From positions 141,373,501 through 141,437,500 of the forward strand of contig CM071596.1 of NCBI GenBank assembly GCA_036435485.1: DNA of 64,000 nt, in the 5' to 3' direction. The notes below the pieces were generated by a model, which worked only from the letters and a program-made list of their open reading frames with translations, did no database searches and was not told the origin of the DNA. Positions 33,371 through 45,453 of the stretch are shown piece after piece; within the stretch, counting starts at the first letter, position 1, and every line of letters starts with the position of its first letter. Source of the stretch: Saposhnikovia divaricata. Taxonomy: Eukaryota > Streptophyta > Magnoliopsida > Apiales > Apiaceae. The position numbers were made by a program, and so were the translations under genes.

Positions 33371-34490
33371 AATAAATCAGCGAGGGCCTGCCCCTTTATA
33401 GCGCTTCTAGGTTTATACTCCACATCAAATTGTCCTAATTCCACTGCCCATTTCAACATCCATCCAGAAGTTTCCGGTTTATGCAGTATCTGCCTCAAAG
33501 GGTACGATGTTCGGACCTCTACCTTATGCGCCTGAAAGTAGGGTCGCAACTTTCTGGTGGTTAAAATCAAGTCGTACACTAGCTTCTCCATATTTGAATA
33601 CCTTGTCTCTGCATCCAACAACCTCTTACTGACGTAGTATATAGGGTACTGGGTATCATCTTCTTCTCGCACAAGTGCTCCACTAACAGAATATTCTGAA
33701 ACAGCAAGATATAGGATAAGAGTCTCTCCCTCACTCGGCTTAGACAATAGTGGGGGAGATCCCAGATGGCTCTTTATCGCCTGAAAAGCTTCTTCACACT
33801 CTAATGTCCATTCGAAATTCTTCCCAACACCTTTAATTGCCTTAAAGAATTCCTTGCATTTGTCAGATGACCTTGACACAAAACGGTTCAGAGCGGCGAC
33901 TCTCCCAGTCAGGCTTTGCACCTCCTTCGCTGTTCGGGGGGACTTCATCTCGAGAAGAGCTTTTATCTTTGCAGGATTTGCCTCTATCCCCCTATGATTT
34001 ACCATAAAACCCAAAAACTTTCCAGATTCTACTCTGAACACACATTTTTGAGGATTAAGCTTCATGCGGTATTTCCTGAGGATCTGGAACATCTCGTCCA
34101 AATGCTGAATGTGTTCCTTTGCTTCCTTGGATTTTACAAGCATGTCATCAACATAAACTTCCATAGTTTTCCCAATTTGCTCCTTGAACATCATATTGAC
34201 GTTGTCGCCCCTGCATTGATCAATCTGAAAGGCATCCCAATATAGCAATATAAACCGCGGTCCGTGATGAAAGAGGTGTTTTCCTGATCTGGCCCAAACA
34301 TCGGGATTTGATTATACCCGGAGTAAGCGTCCATGAAACTAAGCAGGGCGTGCCCCGCAGTAGCATCTACCAACTGATCAATCCTAGGCAAAGGAAAACT
34401 GTCTTTCTTACAGGCTTTGTTCAGGTCAGTATAATCAACACAGACTCTCCACTTCCCATTTGACTTCTTCACCAAAATCGGATTCGCAAG
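33371..34490 (-). pseudogene. Tat reverse transcriptase and first RNase H
   Basis: Minus-strand RT motifs: ILVKKSNGKWRVCVDYTDLN, DSFPLPRIDQLVD, MDAYSGYNQI, MPFRLINAGAT, then after a frameshift the catalytic YVDD in MEVYVDDMLVKS and LGFMVNHRGIEANP. RNase H follows (LILYLAVSEYSVSGALVREE, PIYYVSKRLLDAETRYS). A TAG at about 34489 replaces the Trp of the usual YPDWLAN, a small deletion near 34200 removes a few residues after NAGAT, and a frameshift near 33370 ends the frame. Confidence 0.92.
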
Positions 34491-35813
34491 CTAATCCGGG
34501 TAAAAGGACTCTTTAACTAATCCGACATTTAGCAGCCGGTCAACCTCATCTTTCAAGGCGATAGCTCGTTCACCGCTGACCGCCCGTCGCTTTTGCCGAA
34601 CACCCTTCCTAGAAGGGTCTATGTTAAGGTGATGACACATTACTTCGGGATCAATTCCCACCATGTCCGCATGACTCCAAGCGAAAACATACAGATTATC
34701 CTTTAAAAAGGCAACTAGCCTCTTTCTCAAGTCTGACTCTAATCTCGCCCCAATATATAGCACCCGGGACGAGTCCTTTTCGTCCACAAGAATTGGTACA
34801 GTATCCTCTACCGGTCCCACATTCTTCTTGGATTCAGGCAATCGAGGGTCCAAGTCAAACTCTACTTCCTTCGTTCCACTGGACTCACCCACTTCCCGTA
34901 TAGAAACAACCTCGCCCTTCAACGGTTGAGATCCCTCTCTCCAAGTCAATTCGTTCAGAAATTCAACCATGGGAGTATCCCCACAATTTATAACAAATTT
35001 TCCCTTTTTCGCTCTAAGATTTCTCTGTTCTTCCTCGTCTGTGATATCTTCAACAACCCCCTCTTCAAACTGGTTTTGATTGACTGGAGGAGGAGCCCCA
35101 ATCATCAACACCCTACACCTTGTATTATCAATTATCCTGCCTTCCACAAAAGACTTTTCTGCAGCGCTTTCCACAATGACTTCCACAGTCTCTCCTCGAG
35201 AGGGTGGTGCCTCTAAGAAGAAGAGCGGGGTTCTATGTTTAGCTAACGTCTCATATCTGGCCATGGCGTCATCCTCAGGGAATTTCACTGTATAAACCAT
35301 GTGGGTAACCGCTTTTTCCGATAACTTCGGTCCGAAAGATTTCAATGTTTCCACAGCATTTTCGTCTTTGAAGTCCAACATCTCCCCCTCTTGTTTCCCT
35401 CTTGAGGAAGACTTCATCATTTTGTTATAGCAGTCCCTGGAATCATACTGACATCCCTTCACACACCCGACCCCCGCAGGAGTAGGGAATTTCATTGCCA
35501 AATGATAAATTGATGTCACTACCCTCATTTCCTTCAAGACCGGCCTTCCAAGTAGAGCGTTGTAACATGTAGGTTGATCGATGACTAGAAATTCAAACAC
35601 CTGAGTAGCAGAGTAAGGGTCTTCCCCTAAGGTAAGAGGCAATTTCACCGTGCCCTTGACTCGGACAGAATCTCCTGTGAAGCCGTATATGTGAGTTGTT
35701 CCTTGACCCATTTCTTTATCAAGAAGTCCCATCTTTTTAAAAGTTCCGTAGTAAAGGATATTCACAGAGCTCCCATTATCGACAAACACACGATGGACGC
35801 TCCTAGACCCAAT
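34491..35813 (-). pseudogene. Tat protease and protease-RT linker
   Basis: Minus-strand frame beginning HRVFVDNGSSVNILYY, the Tat-type aspartic protease with the active-site Asp and GSS; YNALLGRPVL is the second protease motif. The linker runs to the RT N-terminus (FAWSHADMVGIDPEVMCHHL, KRRAVSGERAIALKDEVDRL). An in-frame TGA at about 35812 separates it from gag, and the TAG at about 34489 separates it from RT. Confidence 0.9.
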
Positions 35814-38243
35814 TCAGACATTAACAACCAAGGCATCACTATGTGGATGATGAACCCATCTTGCATCTTCTTCGGAGAAAATTATCTGTGTGTCCTCCCC
35901 TTTAAACAGCTTGGGGGGCCTTTCTGACAGGTGATTAACATTTGTTAGCGGGGGATCCTTTGCTTCCCGAGCATACCTCTCCATAACCCTTCTTCCATCT
36001 CCACCAACATGAGGTCCTCCGAAAATAGTATGAATGCTGGCTTCTTTTACGAACACTGTCTTTCCCTGCTGGTCTGGTTTACCTCCAGGATCTTCCTTCT
36101 TATTTTCCTCCATGGGAGGAACGCCCCCCTTGATTTTCCTGACCCATTCAATCAACTTCCCATTCCGGATTAGAAACTCAATTTCCTCCCTCAATTGCCG
36201 ACATTGATGGGTGTCATGGCCATGGGATTCATGATAGGCACAGTACCTTTTCTTATCCCTTTGCGCATTCTTCGAAAGTGGGAGAGGCGGTTTATACAAT
36301 CCCTCCTTCTTTGTTACTTCATAAATGTGATCAATAGATGCCACCAGCGGCGTGAAAATTCTGGTCTGGGGGTAACCCTGATCTTTCTGAAAATAAAGAG
36401 GTGGTGGCGGGTACCGTGGCATCGGGCTGGGTGATCTCGACCGATCAGACTTCCAAGTGTCGACGACATTAACATCTCCTCTACCGTTCTTCCTTCCGTC
36501 TCCCCTAGGGCTAGGAGATCTATCTTTGCGCTTACCCCTGCGACTGGTTTCGGGGTAATCACTCCTTTTAAGAGCTTCTTCCTCCCTCTTAAAGGGTTCA
36601 GCCTGCGCATAAAGATCCGCAAGTGTAGGTGGCTCTTTCCGCTGAAGTTCTTTCCAGAAGTCTGAATTTACCCTTACTCCAGCTATCAGAAAATTCTTGA
36701 TGGTTTCGTCCGAAGCTCCCCGGACGGTTGGGACCTCTGAGTTGAAACGTCTAAAGTAGGATTGCAGGGTTTCTCCCTCTCTCTGCTTTATATTTGCCAG
36801 GATCGTGACAGGCGGGGCATAGACAATAGACGATTGAAATTGGATCAAGAACATCCTTCGCATTTGATCCCAAGAAGTAATAGAAGCCGGTCCCAGCTTT
36901 TGAAACCATTGGTGGGCATTTCCCCACAGGGTCGAGGCTAACAACCTACACTTTGTCAAGTCTTCCACTTGATAGAGCTCCATCTCAGTATTGAACCTTG
37001 CAATATACTCTGCCGGGTCAGAACTTCCTGTAAACCTTAGATCTCCCACCCCTCAAAAAGATGGGGGAAGAGGTGCTTCACGGACTGCCAATGAAAAAGG
37101 CGATGGAGCCGGTTCAAATATAGCTCCCGATCGCTCCCCTGATTGAGCCAGGAGCCTGCGCAAGGCATTCAAGTCTAGATCCTCAAGACCGGCTACCCTG
37201 CGAGACGCTTCCTCCTGTTTTTACTGATTCATTAACTCTTCAAACCTATACCGATCCCCGACAGCATTCTCCAGGTGAGGTAAATGATATCTGCGAGCGG
37301 CCATCAGATTCTCCTCAAAATTAGATTCTAAAGGTCCCCTTTGACCTCTTTCTGCCTGGTTGAAGAGGTTAGCATAAGATCTTCTTTCCCCATAGCCCAA
37401 ACTGTAGTGGTTCGGAGTCCTCTGATGATTTGGGTCACCATCTTGAGCCATTGTGGGTGGAATCACATCAAAGTCTCCTAACATCTCATTCTCGTGATCG
37501 AAACGGTGCCTTCCATTAGGTCTCTCCTGGTCCACAGTCCTTTGGCCGCCAACCCAAACTTCCTCCCTTTGAGGTTCTCGCCCCCTTTCGGTCCTTTCAT
37601 GCAGTAGCCGTGCTTGACCTGATCGTCGGGGCATCACTCTGTCTGGTGGGAACTCAACATGCGGCTCTCCGTAGGTCAAGGCCCTGGGTGTAATAGCTCG
37701 AAACCGCAGGTCGGTCCTAGTCTCTCCAACAATCTGAACTTCTCTCTCCAAGGGGATTTCCATATGCGAAACGCGCTGGTGATTAATAGCAGATTCCCTA
37801 CCAACACGCTGATCTCCACCTGGTGTGCGATAATTTCTTCCCCAGTCATGGAGAGTCGCCCTCATATTCCCTTCTCTCTCATCTAGTGGGCGTCGCCCAT
37901 CGCGATTCAGGCGGGTTCCTTCAAAAATTTGCCTTTCTCTTTCCATCTCATCCATCCTCGCGCCCATACGGGTAATAGTATTTCCCATATAAGTGATCTG
38001 ATTCAAAAGTTCAGTATTACTCATCAAGACAGGTGGATCTCCTCCTATCCATGGCATCGACTGTCCATTAGGAACCCTGGGTGTAGTGGATCTTCGGCGC
38101 GAGCCTCCTGGGCGATCAAGGTTTCTCAGCATCGAATTCCTTATGGCAGAATTTCTTGGTGGCGGCGGGGGTAAATTCTCCGTGGTCCTAATATCCTCTC
38201 CTCGACGATCATCAACACGCTCTTGGTTTGACTGCGACATACT
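35814..38243 (-). pseudogene. Tat gag
   Basis: The start is best placed at the ATG near 38243 (MSQSNQERVDDRRGED), because the longer frame to 38309 would run through the primer-binding site and into the LTR. The N-terminal half is Arg/Pro-rich. The gag core reads FTGSSDPAEYIARFNTEMEL, LLASTLWGNAHQWFQKL, YFRRFNSEV and IAGVRVNSDFWKEL. A Tat-type zinc finger CAYHESHGHDTHQC lies near 36230. TAA at about 37220 and TGA at about 37052 interrupt the frame. Confidence 0.88.
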
Positions 38244-38257
38244 TCCTCCTGAGATGT

Positions 38258-38281
38258 CAAAGCCCCTCCTTCTAGCGCCAC
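38258..38281 (-). other. Primer-binding site of the Tat element
   Basis: Minus-strand GTGGCGCTAGAAGGAGGGGC directly follows the LTR edge at 38283. TGGCGCTAGAAGGAG is a PBS form seen in Tat-related plant elements. Confidence 0.75.
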
Positions 38282-38282
38282 T

Positions 38283-39014
38283 TGTTAACGGAGGAATTTG
38301 GGAAAACAATTTCGGGGAGGGTTGCTGGAATGGTGGTGGTTGTTGATGGCGGCGAACGGCGTAGGATGTTTAGGGTTAGGGTTTATTATTTGGGGATGGC
38401 TGAGATTGTATGCTGAGATATGCGTAGCAATTAAGATCGAATATTGAATTCTTTCTCTTGTGCTAGGGTTTGCATCGTGTCATACAATGTGCCTACGTAC
38501 CCTTATTTATAGGGATCAAGCCAAACGTAGTTCTTGGAGAACAAGTAATCGTAATGGGCTAGGTTTCCTTATTTAAAAAGCCCATTAGGTCAAAGCCACC
38601 GCCTTTGACAGTATCAGAATGGACCTAAAGCCCAACTATTTTCTCGGAACGTAGTGGATAAGCTATTGACCCGAGAAAACTGGAGTCAACGCTTATCCTA
38701 GGTCACAGAGGTTAAATAGCTGGCAAGTCGACCCTAAGATTTGTGAAAAGGCGACATTTCTAATCAAATGGCGAGGTCTTCCACGAGGGCGAGACCCCAT
38801 ATATTTAAGGGACCCAATTCAAAGTCCATAATCTTCAATTACCCTAAATCCGAGTTATCCGGACACAGGCTTATTTAGAGGGCGAGATCCTTCTACCAAG
38901 TCCACAGGCGAGATCCTTCTACGAAGTCCATGGGCGAGATCCTTCTACGAAGTCCATGGGCGAGATCCTTCTACGAAGTCCAAAAAGTAAACGAGACTAA
39001 TTTTGGGCATAACA
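38283..39014 (-). repeat. Tat 5' LTR
   Basis: 732 bp. On the minus strand it starts TGTTATGCCCAAAATTAG and ends CCTCCGTTAACA, an LTR with TGTTA/TAACA ends. A minus-strand TATA-like sequence (CTATAAATAAGG) lies near 38498-38509. Four tandem 26-bp units at 38881-38984 sit near its 5' end. The flanking bases at 39015 onward (GAGTC) belong to a copia gag, so the element inserted there; the other copy of the target site is lost. Confidence 0.85.
38881..38984. repeat. Four tandem 26-bp repeats in the Tat LTR
   Basis: GGCGAGATCCTTCTACGAAG plus six more bases is repeated with starts at 38881, 38907, 38933 and 38959; copy 1 differs slightly. The GGCGAGA core also occurs singly nearby (about 38770 and 38788). 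Confidence 0.93.
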
Positions 39015-40434
39015 GAGTCCATGGCTTTGTTGGTAAGGAAATTCAGTAACTTTAGATTCAGGAAGAATCCCAAGTTCAGTTACAAATCTAACTATAACAG
39101 GTTCCAGAGAGGAGGTTCTTCATCCTCAAGTAACAGAGGAGGTTACAAAACTGGAACAGTTGAAATAAGTAAAATTAGATGCTACAACTTTAATGAACTT
39201 GGACATTTCGCTACTAAATGTCAGAAGCCAAAACAAAACCAAAGAAAAGACTTTGGATCTGAGAAGAAGAAGACAGGTAAAGCCTATATGGCTGCTGGAA
39301 AGAGTTGGGATGATACAGACTCTGAAGAAGAAGAGTATGGCAATCTTGCCCTGATGGCAAAATCTCATAACTCCAGTGGTACTTCATCTGAGGTATCATG
39401 TTCTGAAAGTCAATATATTTATCAACTTAGTGATTCACTAGGTTATGCTAATAGAGAGATTGAAAGGATCAATTTGTTAAATACAGATCTTAGTAATCAA
39501 TTATCAGAATTACACGATGTACAAAATTGCCATGATAAACAAAAATAAAAAATAAGAATTCTAAAAGAACTTGAGAGGTCTCTAGCGTTGACAGTGGTTC
39601 AACAACGTGAGATAATAGCTGAACTAGAAATAAAGGTTAGTGCTACTTCTAATTCATGTAAAGTGGCTAAAGAGTTGTTTAACTAACAAGCTATTAATCA
39701 AACCGTAGGAATTGGGTTTGATTATAATGAAGCTATTGGACGAAAAAGCATTATTACCCCTAATCGTGTCAGTGCTGTAGAAAGGGGTATACCAATAGTG
39801 CTTAAGGGTGTTAGTAACCCACTCTTTAAGACATCCATAGCAGAACCTTTGGATACAACATCTTTAATCATTAAGGAAGAGAGTAATGGCGTAGTCTTAG
39901 AAAGTAATCAAGTTGTTAAAAATGATGAAGATAGAAAGTCTGTGTTTAAGAAAATAGAAAGAGTTGGTGAGTCTACTAGTTCCTTGAAAACTAGTAGTAG
40001 AAGTAACAACATGAATAAATGCAACAACATATCTACCATTCATGCTATTCCTGTTATTGATACTGCTCATAAGAAATGCAATGCTGTTAATTGCATGTCT
40101 TGTGCTTTTAATATAATGTCTGCTTACTTTAACGGTAATCATGCATGTGTTGATAAGAATGTTCCTAGACAGCATATGAGCAGAAATAAACATGTTAGAT
40201 CCAGGACTGTAACACCACCTAATTCTAAGACTAGGATTCCAACTCCTTCTCAGGATATGGTGAAGACATGGTTACCCAAGCTGAAACCAAAACAAGTTAA
40301 AGCTGTTTACAGGGTTAAATGTCCAGTACCTGAAGAAAATGTTGTTAAAATAAAAAGTATTGCTTTGCCTGATAAAGGCCAATTCTTTAAGTACTCCGGA
40401 CCTAATCAAATTTGGGTTCCGAAGAAAGTCTAAC
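39015..40434 (+). pseudogene. Sirevirus gag C-terminus and gag-protease linker
   Basis: Begins mid-gag at the Tat insertion point. Shows a knuckle CYNFNELGHFATKC in which the second Cys is replaced by Asn, a Lys/Glu-rich tail, and a coiled-coil segment (YANREIERINLLNTDLSNQL). Stops occur after HDKQK (about 39546) and KELFN (about 39684). The linker resumes at about 39690 and ends KYSGPNQIWVPKKV before a TAA at about 40431. The few residues before 39015 in that frame come from the Tat LTR and are not part of the gene. Confidence 0.82.
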
Positions 40435-41795
40435 CAATTTGTCATTGCAGGGTTTAAAACAGGTTGAACGAGTCATGTTAATTCTGGACAGTGGATGTTT
40501 AAGGCATATGACCGGAGATAGAGCCCTGCTGACAAATGTGGTGGAGAAGGTCGGCCCAGTCGTTACCTTTGGAGATAACAGCAAAGGTAAAACTGATGGA
40601 TATGGCAGATTAGAAGCTGGAAATTTTATCGTTGAAGATGTCTCTTTTGTGAACGGCCTTGAGCATAATTTGCTCAGTATTAGTCAATTCTGTGACAAAG
40701 GTTATGAAGTTCAATTCAACAAGGCCGCAGTTGACTGGAGTAAGAAAAGGAAACTTGTACATAGCCAATATAAACTTTGGAAGCACAGAAGAAATTAGAT
40801 GTTTTTATTCAAAGGCATCCACTGATGAAAGTTGGTTATGGCACAAGAAACTTTCTCACCTAAACTTCAAAACAATGAATTCTTTAGTTAAAAGAGAATT
40901 GGTGAGAGGTTTACCTTCGATTGAATTTACTCAGGAAGGTCTATGTGATGCTTGTCAAAAAGGAAAGTTAAAAAGGGCAACTCACAGGAGCATTAACACA
41001 TCATCAATAACTGAACCATTACAACTTCTCCATATGGATCTGTTTGGTCCAGTTAGTGTGATGTCCATGTCAAGAAAAAGATATGCTCTAGTGATTGTTG
41101 ATGATTTCTCAAAATTCACATGGGTACTATTTCTGAACTTAAAAGATGAAACTCCACAACTGGTAGTTGATCACATTAAGTTAATTGAGCTGGACTCTAA
41201 TCGTCCAGTAAGAGCTATAAGGTCAGACAACGGAACTGAATTCAAGAATGCAGTTCTGAATGACTTTTGCACTGAAAAGGGTATAACTAGACAGTACTCG
41301 GCTCCCAGAACTCCTTAGCAAAATGGGGTAGTTGAAAGAAAGAATAGAACCTTGATTGAAGCTGCACGTACTATGCTAAGTGAATCAAGGCTTCCATTGA
41401 GCTTTTGGGCTGAAGCTGTCAACACTGCATGCTATACCCAGAATCGAACACTTATCAATAAAGACTTAATGAAGACACCATATGAAGCTCTACATGACAA
41501 GAAACCAACTCTCAAGTACTTCCATGTATTTGGGACAAAATGCTTTGTGCTGAAAGAAGGAGATGATCAAGGTGGTAAATTTGAAGAAAAAGCACATGAA
41601 GCAATATTTATTGGTTATACTAGAAGAGCCTACAAGGTGTATCTTATTGATCAACAGAAAACTATGGAAAGTGTCAATGTTACATTTGATGACACGAAAC
41701 TCCCAAGTATCCAAAATGTAGATCCATCTGAAAAGCTTAAGTTTGATGATATGTTAGACTCAGATTCAGATGATGACAATCAACCTGACGTTGTT
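40435..41795 (+). pseudogene. Sirevirus protease and integrase
   Basis: Protease: ILDSGCLRHMTGD, then GLEHNLLSISQFCDKGYEV. After a frameshift near 40745 comes GAG-pre-integrase (SWLWHKKLSHLNFKTMNSL, CDACQKGK) and the integrase core with Asp in LHMDLFGP, Asp in RSDNGTEF and Glu in VVERKNRT. A TAG at about 41317 (Gln codon in the family) splits the core. The C-terminal part (YEALHDKKPTLKYFHVFGTK, IFIGYTRRAYKVY) ends at the solo-LTR target site, coding DSDDDNQPDVV. Confidence 0.9.
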
Positions 41796-44700
41796 TGTAA
41801 GAACCATAATTTTTGGTAATATTTCCTTTTATTTAATATCTTGTGACATTGTCAATATGGAACCTTTCTAGTCATCCCTGTTGATTAATAGAATTGATTG
41901 TCTGAGAAACTGTGTTGTTGCATTCATGATGTAAGATAAAAGAGAAGATTGTGAAGGCAAGAGTCTTATTGTTAGTAAGATTTATAAAACTTGGGATTTG
42001 AGAATGATTAGAGTATTAAAAGATTTATTAAGGATTACGACGAGGAATTATGGACATTCGAGGAATTTACACAATTAAGTACTTAAGGAATTATAGGGGA
42101 ATCTCTACGCGACAAAATATTATTACGAGAGAATAATTAAGATACGATACGAGGTAAAGATTAAATAACAAGCATTGGTGGGAGAATAATAATACAAGGA
42201 AAGAAATTACATTCAAGTGCCATGTAACTAGCTAGTTAGGAAAAGAAACTAGAAAGCATAAAGTAGAAGTGAATAGTGACATGTGTGATGGGTGTTGTAA
42301 CCTAGGGGACAATAGGGCATGGGGAGACAACCTAGACCCTAGCTTGGCAACATGTGAACCACATCTATTCCCCACAATAATACATACCATACATATCATT
42401 TTATTCCTTTCAAAACAAAACACAAAGAAAACACTCCCCCCCTTTTTTGAAGCTCTCGGCCGAACAACAAGAGGAGGAGAAGAGAGATTTTCTCTCCATC
42501 TTTTCCTCACCTACAATTCCAAGCAAAAATCCTAGGGATTCCTAACACTATAATAGAGGTATGGTATCAATTTCATAGCATTTCATCCATTGAATCTTGA
42601 GATAAAAATTGTTGAAGGATTGGAGAAGTGTTAACCCAAGGTTGTTATCTTTTAGATCTTGAAGGATTAAGGTTTGTGAGGGCTCATCCAAGTGTTCCTA
42701 GTTGTTGTAAAGCTCACCCAAGGTCTTTAGCCACTCAAGAAGGTATAACAACCATAAACCCTTTTGGTTATGTATTGTTTATTAAGTATGGTAGTAGATC
42801 CATGTGTTTTAGAACTAATCTTGGTTATATATGAAGTGGATAGCATGGATCTTGAGTTTTGATGTTGAGATTGTGACTTTTATGACTATGGTTAATATAT
42901 ATATATCTCCATGAGTGTTATGAACCATGATCTAAGTGTATTAAGTGTTGATTATGTTATGGGAGTATGAAAAATGATTGATCTAAGTAGTTTTAGCTTG
43001 CTGAGTTTTGTCCAGGAACTTTGATCTGTATTGTAGCACGATTTTGAACCCCCAAATGATGTCCCCTGATGTCCTACCATATATTGTTGGAAAGATAATT
43101 GAATTTAGTTTCTGGAAATGTAAGGCTCATGGCTAGGTGATGTGTTGATTTTTAGTTATGGCCGGAGGAGTGAATTTTGTTTCTGGACTATGGACTGCAT
43201 TAAGTGACCCCCTTGTGAACCTTGTTTAAACACCTTAAAATATATGTGGGATCATGGAAAAATTTGAGAATGTAGGCAATGCAGTGGTGAAGACCACCCA
43301 AAAGGAATTGGATTAAAATATGAATTTTTGGATTTTATAAAAATGCTAGAGTAACATTCGCGCAATGGAAAAAGTCGATTAGTGGAACATGGTTCTAGGG
43401 TTAGTGGTTATGATTCGAACGTGGTAACTAATTTAAGTCGAGTAAGTGACGAGCGTAATCGAGTAATAACATGGACCTATAGTGGGGCTAGGGAGTCATA
43501 AGACGAAGTCGTTAAGTTAATTTCGTACCCCCTTAAAACCCCGTAATTAAAGAGATATTGTTAAGGTACTAACGAACGATTATTGCTTATGTATAGATCG
43601 TTCGAATCCGCACGTTCGACCACCCCAACCAAACCAAGGCAAGTTTACTTTTCAAAATTTATCCCTATACAAGGACTTTTACTGTTGTGTTTGTAGTTTT
43701 CAAATTATACCAAATGCTATGTTTATCGAAGTATTGATGCAATTGAGATTGAATAAGTACATATATGCTGTACCCCTTGAACTTAGATTGAAATGTTTTC
43801 TTCGGACAACGACTCTAGCAATAGAGGTCGTAGCGGTCCGTATATACTATTGACCGGGGAGCGGTATATTATTATATTGTATCTAGATTGCGAAAACCCG
43901 AAGGGTCATTCGGGTGGTATCGTATACTCAAATAACTATTGTTATATCTTTGTAAATACTCGAAACCATATCTTGGATTAAAAGTTTATTTTATCGAATA
44001 ATTATTCTATTAATTATTAATATTAAATCTTAAAATATTATTTATTAATCATTGTTCATTACTTAAAGACAAAGTTAATCCAAGATACTTTTTAATACTT
44101 TCAAACTCGAACTCTTTCGAACTCAAAACATCTTCGAAAACCCCCGGTCAGGTTCCGCTTCTTGTATGATTTCAAGAATCCTCGGTCGACTGATGTCGGA
44201 CCTCAACTACTCTGTTTTCAATCAAAATCAAGTTTTCAAAAGAAAAAGAAAAAGGGGACTCTGGCAGGTGTGGGAATCGTTGACGAACGATTCCCGGGAT
44301 GTGTAAGCGGCCGTGAGCTAGGCGGTCCATAAATTATTATTCCGGCCCAGGTGTTGCCGAAGGATGATTACGGATGTAGTTTTCATCGAGGGTGATTACG
44401 GATGTAGTTTTCACCCAGGGATAGTTACGGATGTAGTTTCTATCCTTCTACCGGTAGAGAAGACCCGCGGATTATTGGACTTGGATGTGGCGACTGATAA
44501 TCGTCAATCCTTGTCAGGTTTTTATGTTTTCTTCCAGTCCTATCCTCCACTTTGGAAAAATACTCAAACACGGCTTCTTGGGCCTAAGTGCCAAGTTGCT
44601 GATAGTGTGGTTTTTGATGAGAAAATATTAACATCGGGCAGTATCTAGAACTTCAAGATTTTCTATAAAGTTTGGCACGTGTTAGTGCACTCTTGCAAGT

Positions 44701-45448
44701 GTTTCAAAGAATGAAATGTTTTGTATGAGAAACCATCTAAGCTAATGGAAGGAAAGCGGTTTGCAATGATGTATTCCTTGTACAGTATGTTAATCGTAGA
44801 GTGTTTTTCCGAAAATGATATACTCATATGTATATATTTTCAAACTTGAGATATATTGAAATGGGAACCTTATAAAGGGTTCATATGTTATTCTTAAAGC
44901 TCCTTAGTGAGTATAGATGTTTTATTCAAACTCGGACATATACATTGTCCAATTATGTTTTGAGATCTGAGATATATACCCATATAGTTGGGAATGTTTT
45001 CGAAATAAACCACATTATTATTTTGCAAAATGGTGAACTTGCTGAGCATTATGTAGCTCATTCTTGCTTTATAAAAACTTTTCAGAAAGGGAAGAATTTG
45101 GTCGGTTAACTCCGTGACAGCAGAAGAGGAGTAGAAGATTTACCCCGGAGATGATTTAGTTCCTGATAAATACTGCAGAGTGAGTCTGATAGGTTTTCAA
45201 CTGTAATAGTAAGACTTGTCTTCAAGTGTAGTGGTATAAGTGGAATTGTGTAAGACTCTGATTTGTACAAATGAATTGTAATATTTAGTGGCACTTTTGA
45301 TTATCGTTTCTGAGGCTCTAACTTGTTTGTGCTTAAGATTGAGGTCTGAATGGATGTATTGTTGAGTTGTACAGTTAATACAGGTATGATATGGTTGGAT
45401 GGTGATGTGACGACCTGAATCTTTGACCTCAGATTTGGGGGTGTTACA
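41796..45448 (+). mobile_element. Solo LTR (Tekay/Del-like) inside the Sirevirus pol, TSD TTGTT
   Basis: 3,653 bp starting TGTAAGAACCATAA and ending GGGGGTGTTACA, flanked by TTGTT at 41791-41795 and 45449-45453. The copia frame resumes right after it (DNNNPNVGGNDQGDAGENND). The 3' end matches, with substitutions, that of the Tekay-like LTRs at 19777 and 25474 (GACCTGAATCTTTGACCTC against GACCTGGATCCTTGACCCC). A TGAGC...GCTCA hairpin is at 45043-45060. No internal region is present. Confidence 0.9.
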
Positions 45449-45453
45449 TTGTT

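Larger units (their letters stand above)
30323..39014 (-). mobile_element. Ty3/gypsy Tat-lineage element, truncated at its 3' end
   Basis: Minus-strand order from the right: 5' LTR (39014-38283), PBS, gag, protease, reverse transcriptase, RNase H, a second RNase H, integrase, a long non-coding hairpin-rich region, and an antisense ORF cut off at 30323. The dual RNase H with the aRNH motif LYVDGASNNEGAG and the antisense ORF after pol are Tat-lineage features. The 3' LTR is missing. Gag-pol has four in-frame stops (about 37220, 37052, 35812 and 34489) and frameshifts near 34200 and 33370. Confidence 0.92.

Noticed and set aside
38244..38309. N-terminal extension of Tat gag (MFSQIPPLTSGARRRGF)
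   Set aside because: It would translate the end of the LTR and the primer-binding site; the ATG near 38243 is the better start.
39003..39548. A fusion gene starting inside the Tat LTR and reading into gag
   Set aside because: The first residues come from LTR sequence before 39015; the real coding DNA starts at the insertion boundary in mid-gag.
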